Below are positions 1 to 6,206 of a stretch of DNA of 11,431 nt, piece after piece (position 1 is the stretch's first letter; every line of letters begins with the position of its first letter). The notes under the pieces were generated by a model. The model saw only the letters and a program-made list of their open reading frames with translations. It had not been told where the DNA came from and made no database searches. Location of the stretch: assembly GCA_028679495.1 (NCBI GenBank), contig JAJRBK010000159.1:1-11431 (forward strand), read 5' to 3'. Origin of the DNA: Methanobacteriota archaeon. GTDB lineage: Archaea > Halobacteriota > Bog-38 > Methanoflorentales > Methanoflorentaceae. The translations under genes and the position numbers were made by a program.

Positions 1-75
1 CATAAAGTACAAACGTAAAGTTATTAGACCCAGGCGTGGTGCGTAGGCGATTATCAGCCTTTTTACGGCTCTCAA
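1..75 (-). CDS. possible 5' end of a further minus-strand gene, cut by the window edge
   Basis: Beginning with TTG at 75-73, two bases after the stop codon of the deacetylase gene, an open frame of 25 codons runs leftward to the window edge. The predicted start (MRAVKRLIIAYAPRLG) is basic then hydrophobic, which could be the beginning of a membrane-associated or polysaccharide-related protein. No good ribosome site precedes the TTG, and at least one other frame is also open over this short stretch, so it may not be coding. If real, it would be the third gene of the thiol-type operon. It does not resemble the glycine-rich N-terminus of a BshA glycosyltransferase. Confidence 0.22.
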   Translation of the reverse strand, partial: MRAVKRLIIAYAPRLGLITLRLYFM

Positions 76-77
76 TA

Positions 78-701
78 CTAAAAGGTCAATTTGGCGAGAT
101 CAAACGCCTCAGCTTTGCTATGATTACGTGTTGCAAGCATGCCGGCTTGAAAAGCCCGGTACTCTGCAAGGCCTGCAATCGCTTCGGTACGGATGTAATA
201 CTTGTCGTTTTGAGTCTCATGCAGCTTTAAAGCCTCTATTTTAACGTTAAAAAAGCTCGTAATGTTTACAAAAACTCGAGGTGTAAAGTCGAGTGACACG
301 CTGGGTGATTCATAGAGGAGTATATCGTTCACGTGCCGATAAAGCGTCATGGTCGCCAAGGCTGCATTGCGATGATCCTGATGGTTATCGTGCGGGCTAT
401 GGGTATAGATCCGGTCAGGCTGCAACTCATTCACCTTAGCTTTAATGACTTCGATCGTACGATAGTCGTTCGTAATCATTCGATCGTGTAAGCTTTCAAT
501 TGTGATACTATCTGCGCCAAGCAAATGCGCAGCCTTTTTACACTCGTCGACCCTCCTCGCTCCCGGCCCTCCTGCCTCTCCTTTTGAGAGAACGAGTAAA
601 TGAACGACATCACCGTTATGTTTGTGATATGCTAAGGTGGCGTAGCAACCAAGCTCGCAGTCGTCAGGGTGCGCTCCAATGGCGAGGATAATCTTACTCA
701 A
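78..701 (-). CDS. PIG-L/LmbE-family N-acetylglucosamine deacetylase (BshB/MshB-like)
   Basis: This is a predicted zinc-dependent de-N-acetylase of the LmbE/PIG-L superfamily, which removes acetate from N-acetylglucosamine conjugates; BshB (GlcNAc-malate) and MshB (GlcNAc-inositol) are members. With a start at TTG 701 the protein is 207 residues and opens with MSKIILAIGAHPDD, exactly where family members begin. The metal site is visible: His11 and Asp14 in AHPDD (10-14), and a histidine-rich HSPHDNHQDH segment (101-110) whose last His is the usual third ligand. The later ALKLHETQ stretch (157-164) matches the family K..a...H.sQ signature. TTG 701 was preferred over GTG 716 because GGTGAT (711-706) sits four bases before it. 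It overlaps the end of the BshC-like gene by 8 bases, so the two are translationally coupled. The true substrate is inferred from this neighbour; a PIG-L role in glycolipid or glycan metabolism is the alternative. Confidence 0.88.
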   Translation of the reverse strand: MSKIILAIGAHPDDCELGCYATLAYHKHNGDVVHLLVLSKGEAGGPGARRVDECKKAAHLLGADSITIESLHDRMITNDYRTIEVIKAKVNELQPDRIYTHSPHDNHQDHRNAALATMTLYRHVNDILLYESPSVSLDFTPRVFVNITSFFNVKIEALKLHETQNDKYYIRTEAIAGLAEYRAFQAGMLATRNHSKAEAFDLAKLTF

Positions 702-2310
702 ACAAATCACCGCCACATAGTTGTTTTACAGTACCAAATAACTCGTCAGATGAAGCATTTGTCGTTAATGGTATGTCTGCTTCAAAAGGTCTATTCGACT
801 GTAGCGTATCCATCCACTGCGCCGCAGTCCGTTCCAGTCCAATGTTTATGGTGTAGTCAAGTATAGAAGGCATTACTCTAAGCGTCTTTGCGACGTTATT
901 CACGATAGAGCGGTCGCGTGCAATCTTGCTTCGATCAAGTTGTGCCTTTAACTGATGTTGTATTTGGACGATAACGCCTATAGTCTCTTTGAAACCATCA
1001 ACTTTCCTACTTGCAATGTTTGCCTTTAGCTTTTCCAGTGACGATATTGCCTGATCGATATCCAAAAGCAAATCATTCAGCTCGCTATTTAGTACGTCTG
1101 TATTACAAGTCCTTTCATCATTTGCGAGGTTATATTCAGCTCTTATCCTTAAGAGCTCTAAGATCGCGTCTAATTGTCCGATGCCTCCATAAACGTCTTG
1201 AGGCCTCCATATAGAGACGACGGGAAAAGGCATGCGCAACCCGTCGGCGACTCTATTCGCCCTCCTAAGGTATTCGACCCCGCCTTTGCCTCCCACGTAG
1301 TAGGTAATGCCAATGCCGCTGAAAGCAAGCAGCAGGGCTTCCGCTCGCAGCGATATATCGGGGAGCATTTGCTTCAGTGCAGAACCTAGATCTCCTTTAA
1401 ACCCTACGGTGGCCTGACATGCTCGGCATGTCGCTATGAGGCCTGTGTGGGGTGTTGGTATGAGTTTGACGTCAGCTTTTCCGTCACACGGACAATGGTA
1501 CCAAATAGGCGCTGGCGTTGTTGGCACGGATTGATTATACGGTTGTGCCATCAGTCGAGCATAAAGATCGAAATGCTCAAGAATAAAGGTAATCTCCTCA
1601 GAAAATACCTGTTGGCATTGTGAAAACCGGGCAAAGATGGTATCTAAACTATATTCTTGAGCAAGATATGCCAAAAAGAATGAATTGAAGTCGGCCATGT
1701 TTGCGCTCTTTTCGCTTGCTTGGTCTATGAGCTCAAACGTGGCCCGCGTGTCTAAAACAATCTCTGGGGCGTGCAGACCCAGCTGTCGGCAATGCTTGAT
1801 GATAGACTCTGTCGATTCTCTTACCCATCGCTCAATTTGATCTTTAAGCCTCTTAATTTGAGCTTCGTCTGGTTTTGGAACCGCACGCATAAGCTTTTTG
1901 CCGTATGTTGAGGGCACTGCTAAACGCAGCTCAAGTGTCCCATTTTTGCCTCTCACGCTCGGAAGTTGGGCCTCTCTAAAGTACCTTTCATCGGCGAAAT
2001 CTTGATCAGCAAAACAAAAAAGCTCCATAACCGGAGAATTAAGCGTATTGCGCAACTGCTCTGCCACCGCGTGAACAAGAACTAGTTTTCTCACTACGCC
2101 ACTGTAAGGAAAGAGATTGGGCTGATGGGCAGACATGAGGATGACGCCGCCGTGGTCAGCGTTGAAGGGGATACATGCTTCTCGGTGAAACGTCTCAGCG
2201 TGCTCAACAAATGCAGAGCGCTTGGCGAGCATCGTCTTGTTTGGATATACAGCGTTGTCGATGACAACTTTTGCTAGCTGCTGAAGATTGCTGCAGCCTT
2301 CACCTTTCAT
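694..2310 (-). CDS. bshC: BshC-like protein, putative cysteine ligase of bacillithiol-type thiol synthesis
   Basis: In Firmicutes, BshC is the proposed enzyme joining cysteine to glucosaminyl-malate to give bacillithiol. The 538-residue product is almost the length of Bacillus BshC (539). Alignable landmarks seen by eye are an N-terminal nucleotide-binding motif MSAHQPNLFPYSG (59-71, cf. AGGQQAGLLTGP), FADQDFADERY (100-110, cf. VAGEDHDLDEIN), and SGIGITYYVGGKGGVEY (331-347, cf. SLAFVAGPGEIGY), followed by MPFPVVSIWRP (360-370, cf. MKMPPVVPRL). Residues about 405-465 look helical and may form the C-terminal coiled coil of the family. An unusual feature is a zinc-knuckle-like CPC (273-275) and CRAC (295-298) pair. 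ATG 2310 was chosen because GGAG (2319-2316) lies five bases upstream; an upstream TTG at 2379 lies at or before the expected transcription start. It is coupled to the deacetylase gene. BshC-type fold is fairly secure; the ligase activity in an archaeon is inference. Confidence 0.72.
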   Translation of the reverse strand: MKGEGCSNLQQLAKVVIDNAVYPNKTMLAKRSAFVEHAETFHREACIPFNADHGGVILMSAHQPNLFPYSGVVRKLVLVHAVAEQLRNTLNSPVMELFCFADQDFADERYFREAQLPSVRGKNGTLELRLAVPSTYGKKLMRAVPKPDEAQIKRLKDQIERWVRESTESIIKHCRQLGLHAPEIVLDTRATFELIDQASEKSANMADFNSFFLAYLAQEYSLDTIFARFSQCQQVFSEEITFILEHFDLYARLMAQPYNQSVPTTPAPIWYHCPCDGKADVKLIPTPHTGLIATCRACQATVGFKGDLGSALKQMLPDISLRAEALLLAFSGIGITYYVGGKGGVEYLRRANRVADGLRMPFPVVSIWRPQDVYGGIGQLDAILELLRIRAEYNLANDERTCNTDVLNSELNDLLLDIDQAISSLEKLKANIASRKVDGFKETIGVIVQIQHQLKAQLDRSKIARDRSIVNNVAKTLRVMPSILDYTINIGLERTAAQWMDTLQSNRPFEADIPLTTNASSDELFGTVKQLCGGDLFE

Positions 2311-2392
2311 GGTAGCTCCAATAACTGTCACTAGCCCTTGCTTCCAACAATATATGAAACCTTTCCGATCGCATCTCAATGATAAGTAATGG

Positions 2393-2416
2393 CTATATAG
2401 TTATTTTCCATATAGG
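2393..2416. promoter_or_regulatory. compact bidirectional promoter between bshC-like and glmU-like genes
   Basis: The divergent spacer holds two TATA-like elements: a perfect palindrome CTATATAG (2393-2400) and CCATATAGG (2408-2416). Being symmetric, the first can serve either strand. On the plus strand it predicts a start near 2421, just ahead of the GTGAT ribosome site and TTG 2431. On the minus strand the two boxes predict starts near 2370-2387, which leaves a short leader before ATG 2310. The overlap implies that the two transcription units may compete or be co-regulated. Box positions are seen; start sites are inferred from the usual 24-27 base archaeal spacing. Confidence 0.5.
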
Positions 2417-2430
2417 TTCTCAGTGATATA

Positions 2431-3645
2431 TTGAAAGCTATAGTCCTTGCTGCAGGTGAAGGAACACGATTGCGGCCGTTTACATTGACTCAGCCGAAGG
2501 CTATGGTTCCTATCGCTAATAGACCCATTCTTGAATATGTGATAGATTCGCTTGCACGGTGTGGAATCGCCGACGTGACCCTCGTAGTCGGTTACAAGAA
2601 AGAGAAAGTCATGAACTACTTCGAGGGAGGGAAGAAGTTCGGCATGAAGATCTCGTACGTCGAACAACCGCAGCAGCTAGGGACAGCACACGCAATTAAG
2701 CTTGCAGAGGACTCTATTGAAGAAAAATTCCTGGTTTTAAATGGAGACAACCTCATCAGCCCGCAGGCTATCGAGGAGGTGACGGGCAGTGCTGCCGGTG
2801 ACGTGACCCTACTATTCACCGTCAAAGAAAACGTGAAAGGCTACGGCGTTGTCACAACCGAAGGTAATAGGGTAACTCAAATCGTAGAGAAGCCTGGTAC
2901 TGACATTAGTCACTACATCAACACCGGTGTTTATGTCTTCACCCCGGCAGCTTTTAATGAGATTCCTTATACTAAAATATCTCCAAGAGGGGAGTACGAG
3001 ATAACCGACACCATTCAGCGGATGATCGAGAAGCACTACGACGTTCGAGGCGTTCACACTAGCTCGATGTGGATTGACGCGAGCTATCCATGGGATCTTC
3101 TAAACGCAAATGCGGCCGTTCTTGCTACTGTAAAAGAGGAGCAAGTTCAGTATAGCAACCAGATAGAAGATAACGCGCAAGTTAGAGGAAGTGTGATTAT
3201 CGGAGAGAATTCAATCATACGATCTGGTTCATACATTTTAGGTCCTGCAATTATTGGCAAGGATGCTGAGATAGGACCGAACGTTACAATACTACCGTCG
3301 TCAAGCATTGGAAATGGCGTCACTATTGATTCATTCACTGAGGTGAGAAATTCTTTAATAATGAATGACGTTCGATTAGGATCTCATTCGCTTGTTGCGA
3401 ACTCCATCGTGGGAAAAAATACAATAATTGGATCGCATTTCGTTACAGAACAAGCGAAGTTGGCGACGCCATATCTCGATGGAGAACTCCATCATGTTAT
3501 GAACCTAGGCTCGATCATAGGAGAAAACTGCCGGTTCGGACACGGGATTCTTGTTGAAGCAGGCAAGATTATTGGAGTACACTGTACTGTTGAATCTGGG
3601 ACGACGATAAGAAAGAACGTCGATAACTACAGCAACATAGTGTAG
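2431..3645 (+). CDS. bifunctional sugar-1-phosphate nucleotidylyltransferase / acyltransferase (archaeal GlmU-like)
   Basis: The 404-residue protein joins an N-terminal nucleotidylyltransferase (about 1-235) to a C-terminal left-handed beta-helix of hexapeptide repeats (about 245-400). The first domain has the loop LAAGEGTRLRP (6-16), PKAM (22-25), QLGTAHA (82-88), the metal-binding GDN (105-107), EKPG (153-156) and WIDASYPWDLL (214-224). The second has many I-G-x-x-x-x-I steps. This layout matches archaeal enzymes such as Sulfolobus ST0452 that make UDP-GlcNAc or dTDP-glucose from the sugar-1-phosphate, and acetylate amino-sugar phosphates; the exact sugar cannot be read from the sequence. 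The start is TTG 2431, with GTGAT (2423-2427) three bases before it. Its divergent position next to a GlcNAc-deacetylase and BshC-like pair fits a role in supplying UDP-GlcNAc, although such enzymes also feed general glycan synthesis. Confidence 0.88.
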   Translation: MKAIVLAAGEGTRLRPFTLTQPKAMVPIANRPILEYVIDSLARCGIADVTLVVGYKKEKVMNYFEGGKKFGMKISYVEQPQQLGTAHAIKLAEDSIEEKFLVLNGDNLISPQAIEEVTGSAAGDVTLLFTVKENVKGYGVVTTEGNRVTQIVEKPGTDISHYINTGVYVFTPAAFNEIPYTKISPRGEYEITDTIQRMIEKHYDVRGVHTSSMWIDASYPWDLLNANAAVLATVKEEQVQYSNQIEDNAQVRGSVIIGENSIIRSGSYILGPAIIGKDAEIGPNVTILPSSSIGNGVTIDSFTEVRNSLIMNDVRLGSHSLVANSIVGKNTIIGSHFVTEQAKLATPYLDGELHHVMNLGSIIGENCRFGHGILVEAGKIIGVHCTVESGTTIRKNVDNYSNIV

Positions 3646-3649
3646 GTTC

Positions 3650-3733
3650 AATCCTCTGAAGACCTGGCAAGCGGTGAAGCCGCGAATGGCCCGTGTTAGC
3701 CATTAATTTACTGTAATTCGAGTTCAGAGGGTT
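3650..3733 (+). ncRNA. candidate structured RNA element (four-way junction) in the grpE leader region
   Basis: Just after the glmU-like stop codon, bases 3650-3660 (AATCCTCTGAA) pair with 3723-3733 (TTCAGAGGGTT) in an 11-bp helix with one G-U pair. The closed loop contains three hairpins: GCGG/CCGC (3671-3674 with 3680-3683), AATGGC/GCCATT (3685-3690 with 3699-3704, 8-base loop), and AATT/AATT (3705-3708 with 3715-3718). This is a cloverleaf-like shape, but it lacks the tRNA arm sizes and T-loop. It could be a small RNA, a leader element controlling the chaperone operon, or part of the 3' end of the preceding mRNA. The strand is assumed from the flanking genes. No known family was recognised. 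Confidence 0.4.
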
Positions 3734-3814
3734 TCATGAATCAGCGCCCTGCACAGAGAATAAGCGAAAAGGAGCGCATAATAGTGATATTTGCAAGATA
3801 GTCTGCTTAAAAGA

Positions 3815-3824
3815 TTTTATATAG
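3815..3824 (+). promoter_or_regulatory. TATA box candidate for grpE-dnaK-dnaJ
   Basis: TTTTATATAG is the closest match in the region to the methanogen TATA consensus and is preceded by the purine-rich AAAAGA (3809-3814), a plausible TFB-recognition element. The expected start of transcription is near 3845, just before in-frame TTG codons at 3848 and 3863. If it is used, the longer grpE frame opening at 3791 cannot be the start of the protein made from this transcript. The site is seen; its use is inferred. Confidence 0.45.
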
Positions 3825-3862
3825 AAGTGCAAACACATAAAAGTACGTTGTTTGAGGAGGTA

Positions 3863-4387
3863 TTGTCCATTCAAAAGGACGACGATAAGGAGCTTGTTGA
3901 GGTTGCAATCCCTCCAGAGGAGGCGAGCCTTAAGGAAGAGCTTGATAAAGTGAAGCAGCAGAACGAGGAGTATCTCTCTCGCTTACAAAGGCTTCAGGCC
4001 GATTTTGAGAATTTCAAAAGGCGTACAAAACTCAATAACGAGGAACTTACTAAGTATGCATCCTTTGACCTTGTCAAGGAACTGCTCACCGTCTCTGACA
4101 ACCTGCAACGTGCTGCTGGGGCGCTCGAAGTTGAAAACGCAGAAGGGACGTCGCAGGGCATCCGACTCATACACAAGCAGTTTTGTGGTATTCTAAACAG
4201 GATCGGTGTTAAGAAAATAAAGTCGGTTGGAGAGCAATTTGATCCACGCGTTCACGAAGCGGTGATGAGCGTGAATGACACGGACACACCCGACGACGTT
4301 GTGGTAGAGGAGATTCAAGAGGGTTTCAAGTTGTATGATAAGGTTATAAGGCCTTCAAAAGTCAAAGTGAATAAAAGAGAAAAGTAG
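3863..4387 (+). CDS. grpE: GrpE, nucleotide exchange factor of DnaK
   Basis: GrpE releases ADP from DnaK so that the chaperone can rebind ATP and let go of its client protein. With a start at TTG 3863 the protein is 174 residues: an acidic N-terminus, a long coiled coil of about 40 residues with the diagnostic LQRLQADFENFKRRT, and a C-terminal beta domain with IGVKKIKSVGEQFDP, HEAVM and VVEEIQEGFKLYDKVIRPSKVKV. The frame is open back to TTG 3791, which has GTGAT two bases upstream and would give 198 residues. I prefer 3863 because the extra 24 residues are hydrophobic and basic, unlike GrpE tails, because GAGGAGGT (3854-3861) precedes it, and because a strong TATA box lies at 3815. The stop is nine bases before dnaK, so the genes form an operon. 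The identity is secure; the start is not. Confidence 0.93.
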   Translation: MSIQKDDDKELVEVAIPPEEASLKEELDKVKQQNEEYLSRLQRLQADFENFKRRTKLNNEELTKYASFDLVKELLTVSDNLQRAAGALEVENAEGTSQGIRLIHKQFCGILNRIGVKKIKSVGEQFDPRVHEAVMSVNDTDTPDDVVVEEIQEGFKLYDKVIRPSKVKVNKREK

Positions 4388-4392
4388 GGTGA
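4387..4392 (+). promoter_or_regulatory. ribosome binding site of dnaK
   Basis: GGGTGA, overlapping the last base of the grpE stop codon, lies four bases before ATG 4397. It matches the GGTGA portion of the archaeal SD sequence and fixes the dnaK start, coupling it to grpE. Confidence 0.7.
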
Positions 4393-4396
4393 ACTA

Positions 4397-6190
4397 ATGA
4401 GTAAGGCAATAGGAATAGACTTGGGAACGACCAATTCTGTCGTCGCAGTGATGGAAGGAGGAGAGCCGATCGTAATCCCAAACGCTGAGGGCAACAGGAC
4501 GACACCTTCAATCGTCGCGTTTATCAAAGATGATCGCGTGGTGGGCGAGATCGCAAAACGACAGGCAATTACTAACCCCGATCATACCATCGCTTCTATA
4601 AAAAGGAAGATGGGTTCAGATTTTAAAGTTGTGATTGAAGGCAAGACATATACACCGCAAGAAATCTCAGCAATGATTATACAAAAGCTCAAGCAAGACG
4701 CTGAGAACTACTTAGGTGAGAAGGTGACACAGGCCGTGGTCACAGTTCCGGCCTATTTTACGGATAGCCAGCGTCAGGCCACAAAAGATGCAGGCACTAT
4801 CGCTGGACTAGACGTTTTGAGAATCATTAATGAGCCAACGGCAGCTTCTCTTGCCTACGGTCTCGATAAGGGGGAGGAGCAAACTATCTTGGTATTTGAT
4901 CTAGGCGGGGGCACTTTTGACGTGTCCATACTCGATATCGGCGAAGGCATATTTGAGGTGAAAGCGACCAGTGGGAATAATCTGCTTGGTGGTGATGATT
5001 TCGATGAGCGAATTATGGATCATCTCATTGATCGGTTTAAGAAGGAGAACGGGATCGACCTCAGGAATGACAAAATGGCTTTGCAGAGACTGAAGGAAGC
5101 GGCAGAGAAAGCAAAGATAGAGTTATCGACGCTTACTAGTGCGGTAATCAATCTCCCCTTTATCACAGCTGACCAGAACGGTCCAAAACATCTAGACGTG
5201 ACGCTGACGAGAGCACAATTTGATAAGCTCACAGAGGATTTGATCGAAAAGACGATGGGCCCGACAAGGCAAGCTATGAAGGATGCAGCCCTCACGCCAA
5301 GTAACGTTGACCGTATTATACTTGTCGGAGGGTCAACTCGTATCCCTGCCGTGCAAAATGCGATTAAAAAGTACCTCGGCAAGGATCCTGACCGAAGCAT
5401 AAACCCGGATGAATGCGTTGCAATCGGCGCTGCGATTCAAGCGGGCGTTCTTGTAGGCGAGGTAAAGGATATACTATTGCTCGACGTGACCCCCCTATCG
5501 CTCGGCATCGAGACTTTGGGAGGCGTGTTTACCAAGCTTATCGAAAAGAACACGACCATCCCGACCAAAAGATCTCAAGTCTTTTCAACAGCTGCCGACA
5601 ATCAAACCTCGGTCGAAATCCACGTGCTTCAGGGCGAACGGGAAATGGCTGCAGGCAACAGAACACTGGGACGTTTTCAGCTGGTTGGCATTCCACCCGC
5701 CCCACGGGGGATCCCACAAATTGAAGTTGCGTTCGACATTGACGTCAACGGTATCGTGCACGTCTCGGCGAAGGATTTAGGAACAGGCAATGAACAAAAG
5801 ATCACTATCACGTCGTCGAAGGGTCTTTCAGGAGATGAGATCGATCGCATGGTTAAGGACGCAGACGCCCATGCTGCGGATGATCGAAAGAAAAAGGAAG
5901 AGGCCGACATTAGAAACAGCGCTGATTCGATGGTATATACAGCTGAAAAGACGCTTAAGGACATGGGAGATAAGATCGACGAGGCCAATAAGGGCAAAGT
6001 GCGCTTAGAAATCGAGAACGTACGAGAAGCTCTTAAAGCAACTGACAGCGACGCTATAAAGAGCGCCACGGAACAGCTGACTAACACGATCTACCAAATC
6101 TCGACGGAATTATATGCTAAAACTGCTCAAAGCGGGCAAGAGAAATCGGCGACTGAAGAATCTAATTACGAAGTAGTAGATGAAGAATAG
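4397..6190 (+). CDS. dnaK: DnaK (Hsp70) molecular chaperone
   Basis: This ATP-driven chaperone binds exposed hydrophobic stretches of unfolded proteins in the cytoplasm, with DnaJ stimulating hydrolysis and GrpE exchanging nucleotide. At 597 residues it is full length. The nucleotide-binding domain shows GIDLGTTNS (6-14), NEPTAASLAYG (145-155), DLGGGTFD (168-175) and ILVGGSTRIP. The linker is DILLLDVTPLSLG, then come the substrate-binding beta domain and the helical lid, ending in a short acidic tail (EVVDEE) like bacterial DnaK. After about residue 73 (KRKMG) it lacks the roughly 24-residue insertion of proteobacterial DnaK, so it belongs to the Gram-positive/archaeal type. It is the second gene of grpE-dnaK-dnaJ. 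The family is patchy in archaea and generally attributed to transfer from bacteria. Confidence 0.98.
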   Translation: MSKAIGIDLGTTNSVVAVMEGGEPIVIPNAEGNRTTPSIVAFIKDDRVVGEIAKRQAITNPDHTIASIKRKMGSDFKVVIEGKTYTPQEISAMIIQKLKQDAENYLGEKVTQAVVTVPAYFTDSQRQATKDAGTIAGLDVLRIINEPTAASLAYGLDKGEEQTILVFDLGGGTFDVSILDIGEGIFEVKATSGNNLLGGDDFDERIMDHLIDRFKKENGIDLRNDKMALQRLKEAAEKAKIELSTLTSAVINLPFITADQNGPKHLDVTLTRAQFDKLTEDLIEKTMGPTRQAMKDAALTPSNVDRIILVGGSTRIPAVQNAIKKYLGKDPDRSINPDECVAIGAAIQAGVLVGEVKDILLLDVTPLSLGIETLGGVFTKLIEKNTTIPTKRSQVFSTAADNQTSVEIHVLQGEREMAAGNRTLGRFQLVGIPPAPRGIPQIEVAFDIDVNGIVHVSAKDLGTGNEQKITITSSKGLSGDEIDRMVKDADAHAADDRKKKEEADIRNSADSMVYTAEKTLKDMGDKIDEANKGKVRLEIENVREALKATDSDAIKSATEQLTNTIYQISTELYAKTAQSGQEKSATEESNYEVVDEE

Positions 6191-6206
6191 GCCGTAACGG
6201 GACTCT

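Noticed and set aside
1..75. Edge frame read as BshA, the missing bacillithiol glycosyltransferase
   Set aside because: BshA begins with a glycine-rich GT-B motif near residue 10-20; the 25 codons visible show nothing like it.
694..2310. BshC-like protein read as a WbqC-family protein because of the HQPNLFP motif
   Set aside because: WbqC proteins are less than half this length, and the later ADQDF and VGGKGGVEY motifs in order fit BshC much better.
3641..3665. GGTTCAATCC followed by a CTGA, suggesting a T-arm or a C/D box RNA
   Set aside because: The stems needed for a T-arm do not form around it, and no C box (RTGATGA) lies at a suitable distance from the CTGA.
3650..3733. The cloverleaf-like structure read as a tRNA
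   Set aside because: The arms do not have tRNA sizes (hairpin loops of 5, 8 and 6 bases, no T-loop directly before the 3' acceptor strand), and no GGTTCRAATCC-type arm or anticodon stem fits on either strand.
5677..6087. 136-codon open frame on the minus strand opposite dnaK
   Set aside because: It is serine-rich antisense sequence produced by codon bias of dnaK, with no ribosome site and no recognisable domain.
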